Translations under genes and position numbers: made by a program | The notes under the pieces: model-generated | The model's input: only the letters and a program-made list of their open reading frames with translations | Databases searched by the model: none | What the model was told of the DNA's origin: nothing | Assembly: GCA_023253905.1 (NCBI GenBank) | Contig: JALREG010000117.1 | Coordinates: forward strand, 1-14,469 | Length of the DNA: 14,469 bases | DNA from: Burkholderiaceae bacterium | GTDB lineage: Bacteria; Pseudomonadota; Gammaproteobacteria; Burkholderiales; Burkholderiaceae | Direction of reading: 5' to 3' | In this document: piece by piece, positions 6,148 through 12,361 of the stretch | How the letters are laid out: the number at the start of each line of letters is the position of its first letter | Position numbering within the stretch: the first letter of the stretch is position 1

Positions 6148-6249
6148 ATGAACGAGACATTGGCGGTCGTGATTTTTGTCGTCTTTTGTGTACTCGTGGT
6201 TGCCAACTGGATGAACAACGCGCGACTCGACAAGCTGCGTCGCAAGTAA
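6148..6249 (+). CDS. 33-residue single-span membrane protein downstream of pucC
   Basis: A very short gene with a good ribosome site, GGAG (6137-6140), 7 bases before ATG 6148. The product has a two-charge-free N-terminal stretch after Asn-Glu, a Val/Phe/Ile-rich span (about residues 5-20), then NNARLDKLRRK. The basic end predicts C-terminus inside the cytoplasm. It has no histidine, so it cannot be an ordinary bacteriochlorophyll-binding antenna subunit. It lies 63 bases after pucC on the same strand, and the next gene begins 9 bases after its stop, so it may belong to the puc transcript or lead the metabolic cluster. I do not recognise the family. Size and topology resemble small accessory membrane proteins, but a function in photosynthesis is only suggested by position. 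Confidence 0.65.
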   Translation: MNETLAVVIFVVFCVLVVANWMNNARLDKLRRK

Positions 6250-6258
6250 GCGCAGCAC

Positions 6259-7599
6259 TTGAGCCCACCTGACGGCTCGCATCTCGAAGCACTGAGGGCC
6301 GCGACCTGGCGCGGGATGGCGGCTTCGCCCGCGGAGCGGGCGCGGGTGATGGCAAAGGCGCGGCTTCTTTGGCTGGACACCATCGGTTGCGTGTTGTCGG
6401 GCCGCTCGAGCCCCCCGGTCCAGAAATTGGAGGTGTTGCTGGGGAGCATCGACCCTGGCAATTTCAGTTTCCCCAAGGGCCCTCAACTGTCGACCAGCGC
6501 TTCGGCCTCACTTGCCGCGATGGCGAGCGCGTGGGACGAAGGCTGCGAGGGGCTACCGTACGCCCATGGGCGTCCCGCATTGGCGCTGGCTGGCGCCCTG
6601 CTCGCAATCGGAGTCGCTCGTCGCGCGTCAGTCGGACTCATGATCGAGTCGCTGGTGGCTGGCTACGAAGTGGGCGCGCGAGCGGGCGGCTGGTTGCGAA
6701 TCGCCCCCGATATGCATGTCGATGGCAATTGGCCCGCCATGGGCGTTGCTGCCGGCGTCGGACATCTGCTTGGCCTGTCCCCTGCTCTTCGCTGGAACGC
6801 GATTGCGATGGTGGCCTGCCAGTTGCCGGCGAGTTTGTACCTGCCGATTCGTACCGGCGATGATGCCCGCAACACCTATCCCGCCCACACCGCAGTGCTT
6901 GGAATGCAAGCTGCGCTCGCCTCAGCAGCCGGAATCACCGCGCCTGAGCAGGCAATCGCCGACTACGCACGCACCCGTGCCCATCCCGACGGCCGCGCGG
7001 CTCCGGCTCACACCCGATGGTTGATCCTCGAGTCCTATTTCAAGCCCCACGCAGGCGTACGGCATGCGCACTACGGCCTCGAGGCGGCGCTCAGCATCCG
7101 AGATCAGTTGAGGGCCCAAACCGGCGCGATTTGCCGGGCACGGTTGCGCATTTACCCGGAAGCCACGGTTTATGCCGGCAACCGAAATCCGCAAGCGCCG
7201 ATCACCGCACAGTTCAGCCTTTCGCTCGGCGTGGCTGCGGGCCTGCGCTTTGGCGCCATGGACCCCGATCTGTTTCGCGACCACCGGCTGAACGATCCCG
7301 AACTCCGGCGACTTGAGGCACTGGTTGAGATCGAAGCCGTTCCTGAGTTGGGCCACGATCAACAACGAGCTGCCCAGCTGCAGGTGGAAACCAGCGATGG
7401 TAAGGTCTTCAATCAATTGATTGACGCACTCCCCGGCAGCCCGGAGCGGCCACTCACGGAAGAACAGGTGGTCGAAAAATTCGTGCGTTACAGCGCATCC
7501 TCGATGGATCGGACGTCAGCCGAGCGCTTCTGTGCAGCGATCCTCACCGCAGCAGAGGAAACCGACTTTGCCAGCGTGTGGCGCAACTCGATGACGTGA
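6259..7599 (+). CDS. MmgE/PrpD family protein
   Basis: A soluble protein of up to 446 residues in the MmgE/PrpD family, whose known members include 2-methylcitrate dehydratase, cis-aconitate decarboxylase and iminodisuccinate epimerase. Visible family features: LLWLDTIGCVLSG near residues 37-48, AMASAWDEGCEG, an AGALLAIGVA helix and LVAGYEVGARAG, then HVDGNWPAMGVAAGVGHLLGL with the usual Gly/Ala-rich helical core, and a second domain from about residue 255 (FKPHAGVRHAHYGLEA). The start is uncertain. A stop at 6247-6249 limits choices to TTG 6259 or ATG 6316; TTG gives the normal distance to the LDTIGC motif, but neither has a good ribosome site. Tight spacing behind the small membrane gene suggests translational coupling. 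The substrate is unknown; neighbours suggest a role in carboxylic or thio-acid breakdown. Confidence 0.85.
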   Translation: MSPPDGSHLEALRAATWRGMAASPAERARVMAKARLLWLDTIGCVLSGRSSPPVQKLEVLLGSIDPGNFSFPKGPQLSTSASASLAAMASAWDEGCEGLPYAHGRPALALAGALLAIGVARRASVGLMIESLVAGYEVGARAGGWLRIAPDMHVDGNWPAMGVAAGVGHLLGLSPALRWNAIAMVACQLPASLYLPIRTGDDARNTYPAHTAVLGMQAALASAAGITAPEQAIADYARTRAHPDGRAAPAHTRWLILESYFKPHAGVRHAHYGLEAALSIRDQLRAQTGAICRARLRIYPEATVYAGNRNPQAPITAQFSLSLGVAAGLRFGAMDPDLFRDHRLNDPELRRLEALVEIEAVPELGHDQQRAAQLQVETSDGKVFNQLIDALPGSPERPLTEEQVVEKFVRYSASSMDRTSAERFCAAILTAAEETDFASVWRNSMT

Positions 7600-7656
7600 C
7601 CCGTTAATATTCCCTCCAGAAACGCACCGCGCTCACTGCCCCGACTGGAGCTGTCC

Positions 7657-8292
7657 ATGAATCCGGCCAACGCCCCTTCTGCGCTCGACCCCCTTCATCC
7701 GCTTCGCGAATTCCTCGCCGAAATGACGCGTCTGGTGAGTCGCACGGATTCTGAACCTGAACTCCTCGCCCAGGCGCGCCCGCTGCTCGCCAGACTGCTC
7801 GCCCAGCCCGACTGGCTGCCCGATGCCTACGCCCACGCCGAGCCCGGCATATACAGGCAATACCTGCTCTACTGCGACCCGCTTGAGCGCTTTTCGGTGG
7901 TGAGCTTTGTGTGGGGGCCGGGGGCATCAACACCCGTTCATGACCACATGGTGTGGGGGCTGGTAGGCGTACTGAAAGGTGCCGAGGTCTGCTGCGAATT
8001 CGAGCTCGACGGCCCGGACCGTGTGCGGCCCACGACAATCGATCATGTGCTGCGACAGGGAATGATCGAAGCGGTATCGCCTACTGTTGGCGACTGGCAC
8101 CAGGTGCGTAACGCCCTGTCGGACACCGACTCGGTGAGCATTCATGTCTACGGTGGCAACATCGGATCAGTTCGCCGTCACCGGGTGGACCCCGCCACCG
8201 GGCAGGTTCTGGATTTCATTTCTGGATATTCCTCTGAGCACCTGCCCAATTTATGGGACCGCTCGGCCGCGGTCCGCGCTGTATCAACCTGA
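7657..8292 (+). CDS. Thiol dioxygenase-like cupin (cysteine / 3-mercaptopropionate dioxygenase type)
   Basis: A 211-residue cytoplasmic non-haem iron enzyme of the cysteine dioxygenase superfamily, oxidising a thiol to a sulfinate with O2. ATG 7657 follows GGAG (7647-7650) by 6 bases. The three-histidine iron site is readable: His95 and His97 (PVHDHMVWGLVGVLKG) and His148 (GDWHQVRN). The second-sphere triad Ser161-His163-Tyr165 (SIHVYGG) is also present. The cysteine that forms the Cys-Tyr cross-link in mammalian cysteine dioxygenase is absent; the aligned region has Gly (about 101), as in bacterial thiol dioxygenases. The GNIGSVRRH segment with Arg173-Arg174 resembles 3-mercaptopropionate dioxygenases, where an arginine binds the carboxylate. 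Arg67-Gln68 also lies near the expected substrate pocket, so cysteine remains possible. It sits between a PrpD-like and a crotonase gene. Confidence 0.88.
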   Translation: MNPANAPSALDPLHPLREFLAEMTRLVSRTDSEPELLAQARPLLARLLAQPDWLPDAYAHAEPGIYRQYLLYCDPLERFSVVSFVWGPGASTPVHDHMVWGLVGVLKGAEVCCEFELDGPDRVRPTTIDHVLRQGMIEAVSPTVGDWHQVRNALSDTDSVSIHVYGGNIGSVRRHRVDPATGQVLDFISGYSSEHLPNLWDRSAAVRAVST

Positions 8293-8324
8293 ACAGCGCC
8301 ATTGACGCTCACTTCGTCTGCCCA

Positions 8325-9122
8325 ATGAGCACCCAAGACGCCACCCTCGCCATCCTCGACGGAATCGGGTGGATCACACTAGAACGACCCAGCCGCGGCA
8401 ATTCACTATCGGCCGAGTTAGTGGAGACGCTGCTCGCCCATTTGACGCAGTGCGTCACCAACCCGCTGATCCACACGGTGGTTTTCGCTGGCGCTGGTCG
8501 ACATTTCTGTACAGGCTTTGATCTGAACGGGCTTGAACAGAGCACCGATGCGGAGCTGGTCCACCGCCTGATCAGAATCGAGACGCTCCTCGATGCAGTG
8601 TGGCGAGCGCCGGTTCGCACTGTGGCCATCGCACAAGGTCGAGTCTTGGGGGCTGGCGCCGATCTGTGGGTCGCTTGCGATCAGCGCGTGCTCGCGCCCG
8701 ATGCCACCGTACGCTTTCCCGGCGCTGGATTCGGGATCGTGCTCGGCACGCGGCGTCTCGGGCTGCGGGTGGGTGCCGAGAGGGCACTTCAGTGGACCTC
8801 CTCCGGAACCTCAATCGATTCCACGCTTGCGCTTCAGTCCGGCCTGGCAACGTGGGTTGCAGCGACCACAGCGCCTGCCCCCACACCGCAGGAGCCGGCA
8901 CCGGAAGGCGAGACCCACGGCTGGCGCCTTTCACAGCTCGCTCCGCCCCTGAATGCAGACCGCGCCACCTACGCAGCGCTCAAAGCGGCGTCTCGCGGCG
9001 GCGACAGTATTGGGATCAGCGCGGCGTCTGACCACGATCTGGCAGCGCTGGTCCGCTCCGCGGCGCGACCAGGGCTCAAGACCAGGTTGCTCGCCTATCG
9101 CGATCGCAACAGTCCGCGCTGA
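8325..9122 (+). CDS. Enoyl-CoA hydratase/isomerase (crotonase) family protein, active site altered
   Basis: A 265-residue crotonase-fold protein. I start it at ATG 8325, because MSTQDATLAILDGIGWITLERP matches the usual crotonase N-terminus; an in-frame ATG at 8253 would add 24 unrelated residues and overlap the dioxygenase gene. The CoA-thioester oxyanion-hole segments are present: GAGRHFCTGFDL (residues 56-67) and GRVLGAGADLWVACD (105-119). The two catalytic glutamates of classical enoyl-CoA hydratase are not kept. The first aligns with Asp113; the second, in the usual FGQPE motif, is replaced by FPGAG (Gly near 135). Simple hydratase activity is therefore doubtful, and it may be an isomerase, a C-C or thioester hydrolase, or another crotonase reaction. 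The gap to the dioxygenase gene is only 32 bases, so the two are probably co-expressed. Confidence 0.85.
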   Translation: MSTQDATLAILDGIGWITLERPSRGNSLSAELVETLLAHLTQCVTNPLIHTVVFAGAGRHFCTGFDLNGLEQSTDAELVHRLIRIETLLDAVWRAPVRTVAIAQGRVLGAGADLWVACDQRVLAPDATVRFPGAGFGIVLGTRRLGLRVGAERALQWTSSGTSIDSTLALQSGLATWVAATTAPAPTPQEPAPEGETHGWRLSQLAPPLNADRATYAALKAASRGGDSIGISAASDHDLAALVRSAARPGLKTRLLAYRDRNSPR

Positions 9123-9159
9123 CAATCTCATCCAGCCCTGCAATTGTTGCGCTGCAAGA

Positions 9160-9165
9160 TATAAT
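9160..9165 (+). promoter_or_regulatory. Perfect -10 box TATAAT just upstream of kup
   Basis: TATAAT (9160-9165) lies 10 bases before the kup ATG at 9176. Transcription would start around 9172, leaving a leader of only a few bases. The best -35 match 16 bases upstream, CTGCAA (9138-9143), is weak. Confidence 0.5.
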
Positions 9166-9175
9166 CTTCTGCTCT

Positions 9176-11053
9176 ATGAGCGCTTCCACCGGACAGCGGC
9201 TTCCCGCGCTGATCATCGCCTCGCTCGGCGTCGTCTTTGGCGACATCGGCACCAGTCCTTTATATGCCTTCAAGGAAGCGATCGCCGCGCATGGCGGGGG
9301 TGGCAGCCTGCCGGTGGACAGCGTATTTGCAGTGCTATCGATGATGTTCTGGGCAGTCACCATCATCGTATCGCTCAAGTACGTGACGGTCATGCTGCGG
9401 TTCGATTATCGGGGAGAAGGCGGCGCGCTTGCCTTGCTGTCCATCGCCCTTGCCCGGGCCCGTTCGAAACCGCGGCTGATCTGGTTCGTTTCGACATTGG
9501 GGATTCTCGCAGCCTCGCTTTTCTATGGCGATGCAATCATCACGCCCGCGATCTCTGTGCTGTCGGCGGTCGAAGGCATCGCTATTGCTGCACCGGCGAC
9601 CGAGCGGCTGATCGTTCCGATTGCGCTTCTGATCCTGATTAGCCTCTTCCTGATCCAACGCCGCGGAACGGCAAAGATCGGCGCGCTGTTTGGCCCGGTC
9701 ATGATCCTGTGGTTTCTGGTGCTCGCGATGCTAGGCATACGGAGCATTATCGAGACACCACAGATACTCGCGGCGATCAACCCACAGCATGCCATCGGCT
9801 TTGCAATCGATCAGCCGGGCCTTACGCTGATCCTGCTTGGCGCTGTATTCCTCACGCTCACCGGTGCGGAGGTCATGTATGCCGACCTCGGACACTTCGG
9901 CCCGCGCCCGATTCGTATCAGCTGGTTTGCGCTGGTGTTCCCGTGCCTCATGCTCAACTACTTCGGCCAGGGCGCGCTTGTGCTGCGCGACCCCGAGGCG
10001 GTTCGCAACCCGTTTTATCTACTCGCGCCCGAGCCGCTCCTCCTGCCCCTGATCGTACTTGCAACCTGTGCCACTGTGATTGCGTCGCAGGCCACCATTT
10101 CTGGCGCGTTCTCGGTCACGCAGCAGGCCTCGCGCCTCAACTACCTTCCTCGGCTGAAGGTGCGCTACACCTCTGAAACATCGCGCGGCCAGATCTACAT
10201 CCCGGTGGTGAACTGGATGCTGCTTGTAGCCGTGGTGCTGCTGGTGCTCGGGTTTCGTAGTTCCAGTCAACTCGCCGCTGCCTACGGAATCGCGGTTTCG
10301 GGCGACCTGCTGATCGGCACTGCGCTCTTGTCGATCACTGTTCTGCTTCGCAGACATTCTGCCGCGACGGCTTGGCTCGTTCCGGCCCTCCTCGTTTTCG
10401 GCGCGCTCGAAGTCGTTTTTTTCATTTCGAACACAAGCAAGATTGCCGAAGGTGGATGGTTCCCGCTTGCGGTTGCCACCGTCATGTTCGCCGTGCTCTC
10501 CACCTGGCGCCGTGGCACCGAGATCGTTCGCTCACGCAAGGACGCCTCACCGCGCAGCCGGGGCGACGCATTCGCACTCGATCTTTCGGGCATACAGCGG
10601 GTACCCGGCACAGCGGTGTTCTTCAGCTCGGGCCGTAGTGGTCACCCCACCAGCTTTCTGCACAACCTGCGCCACAACCGGGTCGCGCACGAGCAGGTGA
10701 TTTTCCTCACGGTTGACTTCGTTGATGTGCCGCGGGTGTCTGACCACGACCGGCTGGAGATCGAACGCGGCGGCAACGGCATCATTCGGATCGTGGCGTC
10801 ATTCGGCTTTCGCGAAGAGCCCGATATCGGGCAGGTCCTCTCGCTCGCGAGACGTCGCGGGGTCAGCGTGGACGCGAGCGACACCTCCTACTTCACGAGC
10901 AAGCCGGTGATTGTCTCCACCAGTCGACGCGGGGTGTTCGGATGGCGACGCTCATTATTCGGGTGGATGCTGCAAAACAGCTCAAGCACAGCGAGTTATT
11001 TCGCCTTGCCACCCAACCGGGTCGTTGAACTCGGCACTCAGGTTGCGATCTGA
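9176..11053 (+). CDS. kup: Low-affinity potassium transporter Kup
   Basis: A 625-residue potassium uptake system of the Kup/HAK/KT family, close to the 622 residues of Escherichia coli Kup. It works as a K+/H+ symporter in the inner membrane. The signature LGVVFGDIGTSPLYAFKE is at residues 17-34. Then comes FWAVTIIVSLKYVTVMLR..YRGEGGALAL, about twelve membrane spans to near residue 430, and a soluble C-terminal domain with the family's TAVFFSSGRSGHPTSFLHNL stretch. ATG 9176 is the natural start for the signature, but no Shine-Dalgarno precedes it and a perfect TATAAT lies 10 bases upstream, so its message may be leaderless. A small nuclease-like gene starts 7 bases after its stop. Confidence 0.96.
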   Translation: MSASTGQRLPALIIASLGVVFGDIGTSPLYAFKEAIAAHGGGGSLPVDSVFAVLSMMFWAVTIIVSLKYVTVMLRFDYRGEGGALALLSIALARARSKPRLIWFVSTLGILAASLFYGDAIITPAISVLSAVEGIAIAAPATERLIVPIALLILISLFLIQRRGTAKIGALFGPVMILWFLVLAMLGIRSIIETPQILAAINPQHAIGFAIDQPGLTLILLGAVFLTLTGAEVMYADLGHFGPRPIRISWFALVFPCLMLNYFGQGALVLRDPEAVRNPFYLLAPEPLLLPLIVLATCATVIASQATISGAFSVTQQASRLNYLPRLKVRYTSETSRGQIYIPVVNWMLLVAVVLLVLGFRSSSQLAAAYGIAVSGDLLIGTALLSITVLLRRHSAATAWLVPALLVFGALEVVFFISNTSKIAEGGWFPLAVATVMFAVLSTWRRGTEIVRSRKDASPRSRGDAFALDLSGIQRVPGTAVFFSSGRSGHPTSFLHNLRHNRVAHEQVIFLTVDFVDVPRVSDHDRLEIERGGNGIIRIVASFGFREEPDIGQVLSLARRRGVSVDASDTSYFTSKPVIVSTSRRGVFGWRRSLFGWMLQNSSSTASYFALPPNRVVELGTQVAI

Positions 11054-11060
11054 GGCAGAT

Positions 11061-11642
11061 ATGGCTTTCAAACTCCCGCGTAACTCCCTGTTCGCGATTC
11101 TGCTGCGATCGCCCTGGTGGATCAGTTTCGCCATCGCTGGCGCGCTGTCGCTGGTCGCCATGTCGTTGCTGCCCGAGGCCTATCGTGTGGTCGGCGCGTT
11201 AAGTTCATTACCCTTTGTGGTCATCGGTATCATGGCAGTCAGGCGCCAGTGGAGCCTGCCCGGCGCACAGGAAATTGAGCGTACGGCACGGGTTCTGTCC
11301 TCATTGACCTGGCAGCAATTCGCGCCGCTCGCACGGGCCGCACTGACGGAAGAAGGGCGGGTCGTACGCGATCATCGAGGATCCGCAGCTGACTTCATCC
11401 TTCACGACGCTCAAGGGTGTCGCCTGGTCATGGCAAAGCGCTGGAAATCGGCCCGTCTGGGTGTGGAAGCGCTGCGCGAACTGACCGAAGCGTTCGACGC
11501 GGCGGGCGCGAGCGCGGGCGTGTTCATTTTTCTGGGCGAAGTCACCGACCCCGCTCGCCGGTTCGCCGCGTCGAGCCGGATCGAGATTTGGGGAGCAGCG
11601 GACTTGACGATCAAGCTGAAGGGCAAGCTTCCCGCGGAGTGA
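11061..11642 (+). CDS. Membrane-anchored Mrr-like restriction endonuclease-fold protein
   Basis: A 193-residue protein. ATG 11061 follows GAGG (11052-11055) by 5 bases; a longer upstream extension would overlap kup. Residues about 18-36 and 43-60 form two membrane spans, followed by a cytoplasmic Mrr-type domain: LTWQQFAPLARAAL, GSAADFILHD, LVMAKRWKS, then VEALREL and a late DPARRFAASSRIEIW. In Mrr nucleases the core is G-G-x-D and Q-x-K; here the Asp (111) and Lys (126) remain, but the glycines are Ser-Ala and the Gln is Met/Ala. Catalysis is therefore uncertain. No methyltransferase or specificity gene is nearby, so this is not an ordinary restriction system. The 7-base gap to kup suggests one transcript. 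Its role is unknown. Confidence 0.78.
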   Translation: MAFKLPRNSLFAILLRSPWWISFAIAGALSLVAMSLLPEAYRVVGALSSLPFVVIGIMAVRRQWSLPGAQEIERTARVLSSLTWQQFAPLARAALTEEGRVVRDHRGSAADFILHDAQGCRLVMAKRWKSARLGVEALRELTEAFDAAGASAGVFIFLGEVTDPARRFAASSRIEIWGAADLTIKLKGKLPAE

Positions 11643-11662
11643 GCGTCGCGCGGGGCAGCGCC

Positions 11663-12163
11663 TCAGCGCACCTGAAGCCGACTCAGGTATTCCACCAGCC
11701 AGAGCAGACGCGTTCTTACGTACGCCTCCGGGTCGTAGGGCACGTCCATGTAGTATTCGGCGCCCTGAATCCGATAGTCGCGTCCCCAAATCGGCATTTC
11801 GCGTGAGCCATGTGCGGTGACGGTTCCACCTTCGATCGTCTGATAAACCCGGTCTATCGGGAACACGCCACCGTTCTTCCGGGACAGCTGGGTCAGATCC
11901 GGCGGCGAGCGCTTCAGAAGTTCAACCACCGACCCATCGCCCTGACCGCTCTTGCCGTGGCAGGCGGCGCAGTTTGACTCGAACTCTCGTTTGCCGGGGT
12001 CCACCCCCCGTCGCTCCTGAGCCCGCTGGGCGGCGCCTGACTGCCCGCCCGATCCGGACTGCGCCCAGGCCCCACCGGCCGCCGTCAATAACGCCAGCGC
12101 TTCGATGACCACCACCGCCCCCACCACGCACGAACGCTTCACTTGCTTCACATTGGCCTCCAT
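11663..12163 (-). CDS. Secreted mono-haem c-type cytochrome
   Basis: A 166-residue exported electron carrier. The first 34 residues form a signal peptide (basic VKQVKR, hydrophobic VVGAVVVIEALALL, cleavage after AWA). The single haem site is CAACH (Cys65, Cys68, His69), followed by GKSGQGDG and PPDLTQL, typical of class I cytochromes c. Met123 in REMPIWGRDY is the likely sixth iron ligand. After that the chain has a Tyr-rich segment (EYYMDVPYDPEAY) and a C-terminal helix, as in small periplasmic cytochromes beside oxidases or dehydrogenases. The start has AAGG 9 bases upstream. It converges with the Mrr-like gene (20-base gap) and diverges from the RND gene. Its partner is unknown; a link to photosynthetic electron flow is possible but unsupported here. 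Confidence 0.9.
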   Translation of the reverse strand: MEANVKQVKRSCVVGAVVVIEALALLTAAGGAWAQSGSGGQSGAAQRAQERRGVDPGKREFESNCAACHGKSGQGDGSVVELLKRSPPDLTQLSRKNGGVFPIDRVYQTIEGGTVTAHGSREMPIWGRDYRIQGAEYYMDVPYDPEAYVRTRLLWLVEYLSRLQVR

Positions 12164-12361
12164 CAGCTGAGACCTTTACCCTGACACCTCCAGCGTCGAC
12201 CGCTTTGACCTAGCGCATCGTTGAACACGGCAAAGACGCCCGGCGATTTCGCCTGTAGACCCTTTGCTTGAGAAAAATCGAACAAATCCGGCACACTAGC
12301 GGGTTACCTGACTGGTCGTGACGTTCACGCCCAGGGGTCCCGCACCCGACCCGGCGCCGCC
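12164..12361. other. Divergent intergenic region between cytochrome c and RND permease
   Basis: 198 bases with no convincing gene. It must hold the promoters of the two divergent genes. An AT-richer patch near 12262-12290 is the likeliest promoter area, but I could not fit good -35 and -10 boxes on either strand. Confidence 0.5.
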
